Origin: Kitasatospora sp. NBC_00458
GTDB taxonomy: Bacteria; Actinomycetota; Actinomycetes; Streptomycetales; Streptomycetaceae
Reading direction: 5' to 3'
Assembly: GCF_036013975.1 (NCBI RefSeq)
Contig: NZ_CP107904.1
Coordinates: forward strand, 4,589,001 to 4,653,000
Length of the DNA: 64,000 nucleotides
Shown: positions 6,442 through 14,366 of the stretch, piece by piece
Layout: each line of letters starts with the position of its first letter
Numbering within the stretch: position 1 is the stretch's first letter
The notes under the pieces: model-generated
Seen by the model: the letters and a program-made list of their open reading frames with translations, nothing else
Database searches by the model: none
What the model was told of the DNA's origin: nothing
Position numbers and translations under genes: made by a program

Positions 6442-7869
6442 GTGACCGCGGTGCGTCCGGAGGGGCGCCACCAGTCGGACGCGGATCCGCAGGGCGGCTC
6501 CGCGTACCCGGGCGGTGGCCCGTACCCGCAGCACGACGACCCGTACCGGCAGCAGTACCCGCAGGAGCAGTACCCGCAGGAGCAGTACCCCCAGGGGCAG
6601 TACCAGCCGGAGCAGTACGCGCAGGAGCAGTACGCCGCGCAGCAGTACGCGCAGGGGCCGTACCCGCAGACCGGGTACCAGGAGCAGTACCCGCAGGCCC
6701 AGCAGTACCCGCAGCAGGCGCCGTACGGGCAGGCGCCCTACCCGCAGAACGGCCAGCCGCAGAACGCCCCGTACCAGAACGCCCCGTACCAGAACGGCCA
6801 GTACCAGAACGGCCAGTACCGGCCGTACGAACCCCGGCAGGCCGGGCCCGGCCACGGCCAGGGCGGCCACCCGGCGCAGAACGCGGCCGAGGACGGCTGG
6901 GGCGTCTACGAGCAGGCCGCGGCGCCCGCGGCGCCCGAGGAGACCCTCCGGCTGCGCCTGGACGCCGAGGACGCCCCCGGGAGCCCCGGCACGGCGATCG
7001 CGGCGGCCGAGACGGTCACCATGGCCGCGGTGGCCGGCACCGACGGGCCGCCGCCCGGCGGCGGCCGGGCCGAGCGCCGCCGCGCCGCGCAGGGCCGCAC
7101 CTCGGTCCGCTCGGGCCACGGACGCCGACGGGCGGGGGACCGGGCCGTCGGCGGACCCCGGCCCAAGGAGTCGCCCGCGGTGCTCGCCGCCCGCTTCCTC
7201 GGCGAGCTCTGCATCACCCTCGGCCTGGTGATGCTGCTCTTCGTCTCGTACCAGCTCTGGTGGACCAACGTGCAGGCCGACGCGGCCGCCGACGGGGCCC
7301 GCAGCCAGCTGGAGGAGCAGTTCGACGCCGGGCAGCCGGCCCCCGCGGCCCCCGGGCAGCCGGCGCCGGACCCGGCCAAGCCGGAGACCTTCGAGCCCGG
7401 CAAGGGCTTCGCGATCATCCACCTGCCGAAGCTGGGCCAGAAGTTCCCGATCGCCGAGGGCACCGCCAAGGGCGCCGTGCTGGACAAGGGCCTGGTCGGC
7501 CACTACACCGGCACCGGCATGCCCGCCGACAAGGAGGGCAACTTCGCGCTGGCCGCGCACCGCAACACGCACGGCGAGCCGTTCCGGCGGATCAACCAGC
7601 TCGGCAAGGGCGACAAGATCGTGGTGGAGACCGCGACCGCCTACTACACGTACGAGGTGACCGGCGGGATCCCGGAGACCCCGCCGTCCAACGTGAGCGT
7701 GATCAAGCCGGTCCCGAACGGCGCCGGCTACGCCCAGAAGGGCCGCTACATCACGCTGACCACCTGTACGCCGGAGTTCAGCTCGAAGTACCGGCTGATC
7801 GTCTTTGGCAAGATGATCGACGAACGGCCGCGCAGCCAGGGCAAGCCGGCCGCCCTCACGGCGGGCTGA
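6442..7869 (+). CDS. srtE: Class E sortase with long Tyr/Gln/Pro-rich cytoplasmic N-terminus
   Basis: This is a 475-aa transpeptidase that anchors surface proteins (LAXTG-type signals, chaplins in streptomycetes) to peptidoglycan. The start is GTG 6442, 5 bp after the upstream stop. Residues ~20-145 are a degenerate repeat of QYPQE/QYAQ/QYQN units. An Ala/Arg-rich stretch follows, then one membrane helix ('LGELCITLGLVMLLFVSYQ') and 'LWWTNVQADA'. The catalytic domain has 'AIIHLPKLGQKFPI', His in 'FALAAHRNTHGEPF', Cys in 'ITLTTCTPEFSSKYR' and the paired Arg. The helix orientation puts the QY-rich region in the cytoplasm. A second sortase follows 46 bp downstream. Confidence 0.93.
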   Translation: MTAVRPEGRHQSDADPQGGSAYPGGGPYPQHDDPYRQQYPQEQYPQEQYPQGQYQPEQYAQEQYAAQQYAQGPYPQTGYQEQYPQAQQYPQQAPYGQAPYPQNGQPQNAPYQNAPYQNGQYQNGQYRPYEPRQAGPGHGQGGHPAQNAAEDGWGVYEQAAAPAAPEETLRLRLDAEDAPGSPGTAIAAAETVTMAAVAGTDGPPPGGGRAERRRAAQGRTSVRSGHGRRRAGDRAVGGPRPKESPAVLAARFLGELCITLGLVMLLFVSYQLWWTNVQADAAADGARSQLEEQFDAGQPAPAAPGQPAPDPAKPETFEPGKGFAIIHLPKLGQKFPIAEGTAKGAVLDKGLVGHYTGTGMPADKEGNFALAAHRNTHGEPFRRINQLGKGDKIVVETATAYYTYEVTGGIPETPPSNVSVIKPVPNGAGYAQKGRYITLTTCTPEFSSKYRLIVFGKMIDERPRSQGKPAALTAG

Positions 7870-7915
7870 CGACGGCCCCGGGGCGGCCCGAGGGCGGCCC
7901 GGGAAGGGGAGAGAC

Positions 7916-8770
7916 GTGACCCAGGGGACCGAGGCGGTGGCCGAGGAGGCCTTCCCGCCGCCCGAACCCGAGCGCGGGCGCGAACCGGCCGCCCGGCGGC
8001 GCCGGGGCCGGGCGCTGGCCGTGCTCGGCGTCTTCGGCGAGCTGCTGATCACCCTGGGCCTGGTGCTGGGCCTCTTCGTCGCCTACTCGCTCTGGTGGAC
8101 CGACGTGCTGGCGGACCGCTCCGCCGCCGCGGCCTCCGACCAGCTGCGCGAGGCCTGGGCGGCCGGCCCGGCCGCTCCCCCGTCGGGCTCCCCCGCCGCC
8201 CCGGGCGTCCCGGGCGTCCCGGGCGTCCCGGGCGCCCCCGCGCCCTCCGGCACGCCGGGGCCCGCCGGGCCCTCCTTCGCGGCGGGCGACGGGATCGGCT
8301 TCCTGCACGTCCCGGCGATGGGCCGGGGCCAGGTGCTGATCCGGATGGGCACCGACCCGGACACCCTGTCCGAGGGCGTCGCCGGGGTGTACGAGCAGCC
8401 GTACCGCTCGGCGATGCCCTGGGACGCCACCGGAAACTTCACACTGGCCGCGCACCGGGACGGCCACGGGGCCAAGTTCCACGACCTGGACGCCGTCGGC
8501 AAGGGCGCCGCGATAGTCGTCGAGACGCGGGACAAGTGGTACGTCTACCGGGTCGACAGCACCCTGCCGGAGACGTCCAAGTACGACACCGGCATCGTCG
8601 CCCCCGTGCCGAAGGGCTCCGGCTACACCGGTCCCGGCCGGTACATCACGCTGACCACCTGCACGCCGGTCTACACCTCGCGCCACCGGATGGCGGTCTG
8701 GGGGAGCCTGGTGCGGGTGGACGACATGGACGCCAAGCGCACCCCGCCGCCGGAGCTGCGGACGCCCTGA
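7916..8770 (+). CDS. srtE: Class E sortase (second copy)
   Basis: This is a 284-aa sortase starting at GTG 7916 after GGGAAGGGGAGAG. A short basic cytoplasmic N-terminus is followed by a membrane helix ('LGVFGELLITLGLVLGLFVAY') and 'SLWWTDVLADRSA'. A collagen-like Gly-Val/Ala-Pro linker comes next (~residues 85-118). The catalytic domain has 'GFLHVPAMGRGQVLI', His in 'FTLAAHRDGHGAKF', and Cys/Arg in 'ITLTTCTPVYTSRHR'. It lacks the QY-rich region of its neighbour. In S. coelicolor two adjacent class E sortases act together in chaplin display and aerial growth, so a partly redundant pair is expected. Its terminator is split by an IS element. Confidence 0.93.
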   Translation: MTQGTEAVAEEAFPPPEPERGREPAARRRRGRALAVLGVFGELLITLGLVLGLFVAYSLWWTDVLADRSAAAASDQLREAWAAGPAAPPSGSPAAPGVPGVPGVPGAPAPSGTPGPAGPSFAAGDGIGFLHVPAMGRGQVLIRMGTDPDTLSEGVAGVYEQPYRSAMPWDATGNFTLAAHRDGHGAKFHDLDAVGKGAAIVVETRDKWYVYRVDSTLPETSKYDTGIVAPVPKGSGYTGPGRYITLTTCTPVYTSRHRMAVWGSLVRVDDMDAKRTPPPELRTP

Positions 8771-8837
8771 CGCCGCCCCGCGGGCCCGCCCCCGGGCGGC
8801 CCGCCGGCGGCCTGCGGGGCCGGACGGCGCAACGAAG

Positions 8838-8854
8838 CCCGAGGGCCCGTCGAC
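8838..8854. terminator. Left arm of terminator hairpin split by the IS element
   Basis: CCCGAGGGCCCGTCGAC is perfectly complementary to 10345-10361 on the far side of the insertion element. Removing the IS and one copy of its GAG target duplication restores a 17-bp perfect stem with a 5-nt loop (GGAGT), placed 67 bp after the sortase stop. It would be a bidirectional terminator for the converging sortase and pknB transcripts. Confidence 0.85.
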
Positions 8855-8858
8855 GGAG

Positions 8859-8886
8859 CTTGGGTTCAAGGGGTCGTCGCAACACC
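8859..8886. repeat. Left terminal inverted repeat of the IS30-family element
   Basis: This 28-bp end begins CTTGGGTTC and finishes TCGCAACACC. It matches the reverse complement of 10313-10340 at 24 of 28 positions. Confidence 0.85.
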
Positions 8887-8894
8887 ACTTGGTT

Positions 8895-10304
8895 TTAGGT
8901 GGTGAGTAGATCACGTAGACGCTCGGCTGGGGTATCCCAGCCGAGCGTCTTGCGTGGGCGGCCGTTGAGTTCTTGGGCGACGTGTTCGAGGTCTTCGGGG
9001 CTGTGCGGGCTGAGGTCGGTTCCCTTCGGGAAGTACTGCCGCAGGAGCCCGTTCGTGTTCTCGTTCGAACCGCGTTGCCAGGGTGAGGCGGGGTCGCAGA
9101 AGTAGACGGGCATGCCGGTGGCCATGGTGAACTGCCTGTGGCGTGCCATCTCGCTGCCCTGGTCCCAGGTGAGGGAGCCGCGCAGGTGGGCGGGCAGGGT
9201 CTGGATGGTGCGGACGAGGCCGTCGCGGACGGTCTCGGCGTCGTGGGCACCGCCCGGCAGGTGGACCAGCATGGTGTAACGGGTGCTGCGCTCGACCAGG
9301 GTGGCGATCGCGGAGCGGCCGCCCGCGCCGATGATCAGGTCCCCTTCCCAGTGACCGGGCACGGCCCGGTCCTCGACGTCGGCGGGTCGGTCGCTGATCA
9401 TCACCATCGGGTCGATGAACCGCGGGGTGCGCCGCTCGGGGTCGCGGCGGGGTTTGCGGCGGGTCCGGCCGGAGCGGACGGCTGCCTGTACTTCCCGTTT
9501 CAGGCCGCCACGGGCCTGGAAGTACAGCGCCTGGTAGATCGTTTCCACGCTCACCCGCATGCTCTCGTCGTCGGGATGCTCCGTCGGTAGAGCGTGGCAG
9601 ATCTGTTCCGGTGACCACCGGACGCGCAGTCTGTCCTGCACGAAGCCGCGCAGTCGTCCCTCGCGCAGCAGCTTGCGCTCCTTGGGCCGGGGCCTGCGTG
9701 CGGCGGCCGCCCGGTGGGCCGCGTAGGGCTGGTATCCCTTGCTGCCCGAGTTCGCGTCGATCTCCCGCTTGACCGTGCTCGCCGGCCGCCCCAGGGCACG
9801 TCCGATCGCCCGCAACGACTGACCGAGTGCCTGGAGATCCCGTATCCGTTCGCGCTCGGCCAGTGTCAGGAACCTCGGGTGCAGTTGCTGTTCCAGGGCC
9901 GTCAGGCCCACTGGTGCCGTGGTCACACCGCACATCGTGACGGTCCCGGTGGCGTAGTCGACACGGCGGCCGTCGGGATAGGTCCGCGTCATGGCACTCT
10001 TCTTGACGCCCTGGTCCCAGTCCCTGGCCGTGCGCTCGCTCACACCGACCCGCCGGGCCGCCTCCTGACGCGCGACACCCCCGGCCCGGAGCCGCTCGTA
10101 CTCGTCGCGCCCGGGGTGCCGCCGTGGCAGGCGCACCGAGCTCTGTCCGGCCTTCCGGGCCCAGCCGAAGGCGGTGTTCCGGTTCATCCCCAGCTCACGC
10201 GCCACCACGGTCACGTTCCCCACGGCATCCAGCCGCGCAAGGAAACGCTCCCTCAACCCCGAAAGATCATCGCGTCCAACGCCCACGGTCCCCGCAACTC
10301 CCAT
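8895..10304 (-). CDS. IS30-family transposase
   Basis: This is a 469-aa DDE transposase. The N-terminal ~100 residues hold helix-turn-helix motifs ('NVTVVARELGMNRNTAFGWA', 'EAARRVGVSERTARDW'). A second IS30-type HTH follows ('LTLAERERIRDLQALGQSL', 'RAIGRALGRPASTVKREI'), then 'VRWSPEQICHAL'. Catalytic acids are the D in 'GHWEGDLIIGAGGRS', the D in 'LTWDQGSEMARH' and the E in 'PWQRGSNENTNGLLRQYFPKG'. It ends 'GWDTPAERLRDLLTT'. It is longer than E. coli IS30 transposase because of the extra N-terminal DNA-binding region. ATG 10304 lies only 8 bp inside the right repeat with no clear ribosome site, so a downstream start is possible. It appears intact. Confidence 0.92.
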   Translation of the reverse strand: MGVAGTVGVGRDDLSGLRERFLARLDAVGNVTVVARELGMNRNTAFGWARKAGQSSVRLPRRHPGRDEYERLRAGGVARQEAARRVGVSERTARDWDQGVKKSAMTRTYPDGRRVDYATGTVTMCGVTTAPVGLTALEQQLHPRFLTLAERERIRDLQALGQSLRAIGRALGRPASTVKREIDANSGSKGYQPYAAHRAAAARRPRPKERKLLREGRLRGFVQDRLRVRWSPEQICHALPTEHPDDESMRVSVETIYQALYFQARGGLKREVQAAVRSGRTRRKPRRDPERRTPRFIDPMVMISDRPADVEDRAVPGHWEGDLIIGAGGRSAIATLVERSTRYTMLVHLPGGAHDAETVRDGLVRTIQTLPAHLRGSLTWDQGSEMARHRQFTMATGMPVYFCDPASPWQRGSNENTNGLLRQYFPKGTDLSPHSPEDLEHVAQELNGRPRKTLGWDTPAERLRDLLTT

Positions 10305-10312
10305 CGATCACG

Positions 10313-10340
10313 GGTGTTGCGAGGACCGTTAGAACCCAAG
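10313..10340. repeat. Right terminal inverted repeat of the IS30-family element
   Basis: This is the transposase-proximal end, reading GGTGTTGCGA...GAACCCAAG. It is the imperfect complement of the left end and is followed by the GAG target duplication at 10341-10343. Confidence 0.85.
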
Positions 10341-10344
10341 GAGT

Positions 10345-10361
10345 GTCGACGGGCCCTCGGG
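10345..10361. terminator. Right arm of the split terminator hairpin
   Basis: GTCGACGGGCCCTCGGG is the exact reverse complement of 8838-8854. It lies 81 bp beyond the pknB stop codon, where it would have ended the pknB transcript before the IS arrived. Confidence 0.85.
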
Positions 10362-10441
10362 CGTTCGCGTGCACGTCCCGGAGACGACTCAGCCGGTCGG
10401 CCCGGTGTCAGAACCAGGGGAACCAGGGCTTGGTCGTCGGG

Positions 10442-12592
10442 TCACCCTTTGGTGTTGGAGGGCGTGGGGAGTCCGGGGATCCCGGGGACGGTGGGTGTGT
10501 CGCCCCCTTTGGGCGGGTCGGCCGCCTTGGTCATCAGGCCGACCGAGCTGTTCGGGTCGACCTGGGTCCCGGCCTGCGGGTTCGAGAGGATCACCGTCGA
10601 GTTGGGGTCCTGCGGGCCCGACACCACGGTGAACTGCAGGCCGAGGGTCTGGAGCTGCTTGATGGCGTCCTTGAGCAGGACGTTCTGCAGCGGCGGGACG
10701 CTGACCTTCTCCGGGGCCTTGTAGATGGTCAGCTGCACCTTGGTGTTGGCCGCCACCTTGCTGTTGGCCGCCGGCGTCTGCGAGGCGACCGTGTTGACCT
10801 TGGCCGGGTCGTTGGTCTGGGTGCTCTTCGAGGCGTCGACCTGGAACCCGGCGCCCTCCAGGGCGGCCTGCGCGGCCTCCTTCTGCTGGCCGACCACGTT
10901 GGGCACCGGGACCTTGGCCTTGCCCTGCGACACCGTGAGCTTGATCGGGGCGGTCGGGTCGGCACCCGCGTTGGCCGCCGGGTCCTGGCCGATGACCTGC
11001 TCCAGCGGAGCGTTGTCGTCGTCCTTGTAGTCGGCGGAGACGTTGGTGAACCCGGCGTCGTTCAGGGCCTTGGTCGCCTGCTCCTTCGTCTTGCCGACCA
11101 CGTTCGGCACGGTGGCCTTGGCCGGGCCGGAGGAGAGCTGCACCGTGATCGTGCCGGCCTCGGCGAGCTGCTCGCCGGCCGCCGGGGTCTGGGTGCAGAC
11201 CTGGTCCTTCTTCACGTTGGTGTCCGGGCAGGCGACCTTCTCGCCCTCGGTGACCACCAGCTTGGGACCGGCCTGGGCGGCGAGCGTCTTGGCCTCGGTC
11301 AGGCTCCTGCCGACCAGGCTCGGCGCCGTGACCTTCGGCGCCTCCCTCGGGGTGTCGGTCCTCTTGTTGCTGAACATCGCCTGGGCGACGAAGAAGGTGC
11401 CGACCAGGACCAGGACGGCGGCGACCGCCAGCACGATCCAGGAGGTGTTGCTCTTCTTCGGCGGCTCCTCGCCGCGCCGGCCCGCGCGGCCGTACCCGTC
11501 GTCGTAGCCGTCGTTGCCGCCACCGGGCGGACCGGCGTGGGTCTGGCCGTAGCCGTCGTCGTAGCCGGGGGCCTGGTGCTGCGGGTAGCCGCCCGGGGCG
11601 GCCTGCGGGAGCACCGTGGTCGGGCCGCCCGCGGTCTGCTGCGGCAGCATGTTGGTCTGGCCGTACGGGTCGTGCTGCGGGTACCCGTTCTGGTCGTAGC
11701 CGTACCCGGCGCCCATGCCGTAGGCGGCGGCCTGCTGGGCGGCGGCCACCGGCAGGCCGTCGAGGAAGCGCTCGATGTCGTCGCGCATCTCGTCGGCGCT
11801 CTGGTAGCGGTAGTCGCGGTCCTTGGCGAGCGCCTTGAGCACGATCGCGTCGACCTCGGGGCGGACCTCGGGGTCGAAGACGGACGGCGGCTGCGCCTCC
11901 TCCCGGACGTGCTGGTACGCGACCGCGACCGGGGAGTCGCCGACGAACGGGGGGCGGACGGTCAGCAGCTCGTAGAGCAGGCAGCCGGTGGAGTAGAGGT
12001 CGGAGCGGGCGTCCACCTGCTCGCCCTTGGCCTGCTCCGGGGAGAGGTACTGGGCGGTGCCGATGACGGCGGAGGTCTGCGTCATCGTCATGCCGGCGTC
12101 GCCCATCGCACGGGCGATGCCGAAGTCCATGACCTTGACGTTGCCCTGCCGGGTCAGCATGACGTTGGCGGGCTTGATGTCACGGTGCACGATGCCGGCG
12201 CGGTGCGAGTACTCCAGGGCCTGGAGGATGCCGATGGTCATCTCCAGCGCCCGCTCCGGCAGCAGCCGGCGCCCGGAGTGCAGCAGCTCGCGCAGCGTGG
12301 ACCCCTCGACGTACTCCATCACGATGTACGGGATGGAGATCCCGTCGATGTAGTCCTCGCCGGTGTCGTAGACGGCGACGATGGCGGGGTGGTTGAGTGA
12401 CGCCGCAGACTGTGCCTCACGACGGAAGCGGGCCTGGAACGACGGATCCCGGGCCATGTCGGCCCGGAGCGTCTTCACTGCGACGGAACGGCCGAGCCTG
12501 GTGTCATGGGCGAGGTACACCTCGGCCATGCCGCCGCGTCCCAGGACGCCGCCGAGCTCGTACCTGCCGCCTAGGCGACGAGGCTCTTCCAT
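10442..12592 (-). CDS. pknB: Serine/threonine protein kinase PknB with four PASTA domains
   Basis: This is a 716-aa receptor kinase coupling extracellular peptidoglycan fragments to wall synthesis and division. The start is ATG 12592 with GGGAGAGGG upstream. The kinase domain (10-275) has 'GRGGMAEVYLA', Lys40 (VAVK), 'VHRDIKPANVM' (136-146), DFG 156-158, and Thr-rich activation segment 'MTMTQTSAVIGTAQYLSPEQ'. Residues 285-380 are a Gly/Tyr/Gln-rich juxtamembrane linker with DDGYG and GYPQH units. The membrane helix is 384-406. Four extracellular PASTA repeats follow, each with a 'VPNVVGK'-like start, and the protein ends with a Pro/Gly tail. It is last in the fha/pstP/rodA/pbpA run, 316 bp after pbpA. 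No pknA is present. Confidence 0.97.
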   Translation of the reverse strand: MEEPRRLGGRYELGGVLGRGGMAEVYLAHDTRLGRSVAVKTLRADMARDPSFQARFRREAQSAASLNHPAIVAVYDTGEDYIDGISIPYIVMEYVEGSTLRELLHSGRRLLPERALEMTIGILQALEYSHRAGIVHRDIKPANVMLTRQGNVKVMDFGIARAMGDAGMTMTQTSAVIGTAQYLSPEQAKGEQVDARSDLYSTGCLLYELLTVRPPFVGDSPVAVAYQHVREEAQPPSVFDPEVRPEVDAIVLKALAKDRDYRYQSADEMRDDIERFLDGLPVAAAQQAAAYGMGAGYGYDQNGYPQHDPYGQTNMLPQQTAGGPTTVLPQAAPGGYPQHQAPGYDDGYGQTHAGPPGGGNDGYDDGYGRAGRRGEEPPKKSNTSWIVLAVAAVLVLVGTFFVAQAMFSNKRTDTPREAPKVTAPSLVGRSLTEAKTLAAQAGPKLVVTEGEKVACPDTNVKKDQVCTQTPAAGEQLAEAGTITVQLSSGPAKATVPNVVGKTKEQATKALNDAGFTNVSADYKDDDNAPLEQVIGQDPAANAGADPTAPIKLTVSQGKAKVPVPNVVGQQKEAAQAALEGAGFQVDASKSTQTNDPAKVNTVASQTPAANSKVAANTKVQLTIYKAPEKVSVPPLQNVLLKDAIKQLQTLGLQFTVVSGPQDPNSTVILSNPQAGTQVDPNSSVGLMTKAADPPKGGDTPTVPGIPGLPTPSNTKG

Positions 12593-12908
12593 AGTTCCGA
12601 CCCTCTCCCTCACCCGCCGGTGAGGTTGTGACGTAGGTGTCCCCGCACGCTCCGTGTGACGCCGCCCGGGCCCCGGATGGTTCTGCGTTCAGGACCGTGC
12701 GGCGCCTCGCGGGCGGCAACGGGTACACCCGCTGCTGCGGATACGCTACCGGTCGCGCCGTGCCGGACCCGCGTCGACCGCAGGCCGATACCAGACCGGT
12801 ATCCGGACAGGGGTGCCGATCGTGACATTTCACTCACCCGCGGAACCTCCCCTCCCGTGCTCCCGGACGGCCCGGGAGAACCCCGTCGCCGGGCCCCGGC
12901 GCGTCGGA
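12593..12908. other. Intergenic between pbpA and pknB
   Basis: These 316 bp contain no supported gene. They include a GATACC-N5-GGTATC inverted repeat (12787-12803). Just on the pknB side there is a TAGCGT-like -10 candidate on the minus strand near 12746. The size suggests pknB can be transcribed from its own promoter rather than only by read-through from pbpA. Confidence 0.4.
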
Positions 12909-14366
12909 CTACTTGCCGAGCACCGCCTGCATCACCGACTTCGCGATGGGCGCGGCCAGCCGGCCGCCGCTGATGCCGTCACGGTTGTTGGAGCCGTCCT
13001 CGACCACCACCGCGACCGCGACCGAGCGGCCGTCCGCCGTCTTGGCGTAGGAGGTGAACCAGGCGAACGGCAGGCCCGCGTTGTCCTCGCCGTGCTGGGC
13101 GGTACCGGTCTTGCCGCCGACCGTCAGGCCGGGGATCCGGGCGTTCTTGCCGGTGCCGTTCTCGACCACCGAGACCATCATCTCCTGCAGCTTGGCCGCG
13201 GTGGCCGGGCTGATCGGCTGCGAGAACTGCTTCTCGCTGTGCTGGGAGATGGCGGTCAGCGAGGCGGAGCGCTCCTGCTGGACGAGGTAGGGCTGCATCA
13301 GCGAGCCGTTGTTGGCGATCGCCGCCGACACCATGGCCATCTGGAGCGGGGTGGCCCGGGTGTCGTGCTGGCCGATGGAGTCCAGGGCCGTGCCGTCCGG
13401 GGTGGAGCCGGTCGGGAAGACGCTCTTCTCGGAGCGGATCGGGGTGTCGACGGTGCTGTTGAAGCCGAACTTCTCGGCCTGCGCCCGCATCTTGTCCTTG
13501 CCCAGGTCCGCGCCGAGCTTGCCGTAGACCGTGTTGCAGGACTGGTCCATGCCGGACTTCAGCGTGGCGTTCGCGCACTTCTCGAACTCGGACTCGTTCT
13601 TCAGCTCGGTCTTGGTGCCGGGCAGGATGTACGGGTCCGGGGTGTCGGTGGTGTCGTCGATGTTCTGGTACAGGCCGTTCTCGAACGCCGCCGCCGCGGT
13701 GACCAGCTTGAACGTCGAGCCGGGCGGGTAGGTCTCGCGCAGCGCGCGGTTGAGCATCGGCTTGTTCGGGTCGGCGTTGAGGTCGGTCCAGGCCTTGCTG
13801 TCGGCGGGCTCGTTGCCGGCGAACACACCCGGGTCGTAGGACGGGGTGGAGACCAGGGACAGGATCGCGCCGGTCCGCGGGTCGAGCGCGACCACGGCGC
13901 CCTTCTTGTTGCCGAGCCCCTCGAACGCGGCCTTCTGGGCCTTGGCGTTGATGGTGGTGACGACGTCGCCGCCCTTCTTCGGCTCCCCGGTCAGCATGTC
14001 CAGGGTGTTGCGGAAGAAGAGCCGGTCGTCGCTGCCGGAGAGGATGCCGTCCTCCAGCTGCTCCAACTGGCTGGCCCCGAAGGCCTGCGAGGAGTAGCCG
14101 GTCACCGGCGCGTACATCGGGCCGTCGACCCAGGACCGCTTGTACTTGTAGCGCAGGCCGTTGACGAAGGCGGACTGGGTGACCGGCTGGCCGTCCACGA
14201 TGATGTTGCCGCGCGGGTGGGCGTACCGGTCGTAGACCTGGCGCTTGTTGTTCTTGTTGGTGGCCCAGGCCTCGGCCTGGACGCCCTGCACCCAGTTGGT
14301 GCGCACCATGAGGGCCAGGATCAGGACGAGGCAGAAGATCGAGACCCGGCGGATCGGCTTGTTCAC
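12909..14366 (-). CDS. pbpA: Class B penicillin-binding protein PbpA (transpeptidase)
   Basis: This is a 485-aa peptidoglycan DD-transpeptidase. GTG 14366 overlaps the upstream rodA/ftsW stop by four bases (GTGA), so translation is coupled. One N-terminal signal-anchor helix ('VSIFCLVLILALMVRTNW') is followed by the dimerisation region ('AHPRGNIIVDGQPVTQS'). The penicillin-binding domain has SxxK as 'PPGSTFKLV', SxN as 'DQSCNTVYG' and KTG as 'GGKTGTAQHG'. It ends 'IAKSVMQAVLGK'. In actinobacteria PbpA works with its adjacent SEDS polymerase and is under PknB/FHA control. Catalytic motifs are complete. Confidence 0.96.
   Translation of the reverse strand: MNKPIRRVSIFCLVLILALMVRTNWVQGVQAEAWATNKNNKRQVYDRYAHPRGNIIVDGQPVTQSAFVNGLRYKYKRSWVDGPMYAPVTGYSSQAFGASQLEQLEDGILSGSDDRLFFRNTLDMLTGEPKKGGDVVTTINAKAQKAAFEGLGNKKGAVVALDPRTGAILSLVSTPSYDPGVFAGNEPADSKAWTDLNADPNKPMLNRALRETYPPGSTFKLVTAAAAFENGLYQNIDDTTDTPDPYILPGTKTELKNESEFEKCANATLKSGMDQSCNTVYGKLGADLGKDKMRAQAEKFGFNSTVDTPIRSEKSVFPTGSTPDGTALDSIGQHDTRATPLQMAMVSAAIANNGSLMQPYLVQQERSASLTAISQHSEKQFSQPISPATAAKLQEMMVSVVENGTGKNARIPGLTVGGKTGTAQHGEDNAGLPFAWFTSYAKTADGRSVAVAVVVEDGSNNRDGISGGRLAAPIAKSVMQAVLGK

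Larger units (their letters stand above)
8859..10340. mobile_element. IS30-family insertion sequence, 1482 bp, complete
   Basis: The ends are imperfect inverted repeats starting CTTGGGTTC (8859-8886 and 10313-10340, 24 of 28 positions identical). They are flanked by a 3-bp direct repeat GAG (8856-8858 and 10341-10343), the duplication length known for the IS30 family. One intact transposase ORF fills the element on the minus strand. The insertion is exactly in the loop of a palindromic terminator. IS30-type elements are known to prefer palindromic targets, so this looks site-directed. No gene is disrupted. Confidence 0.92.
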
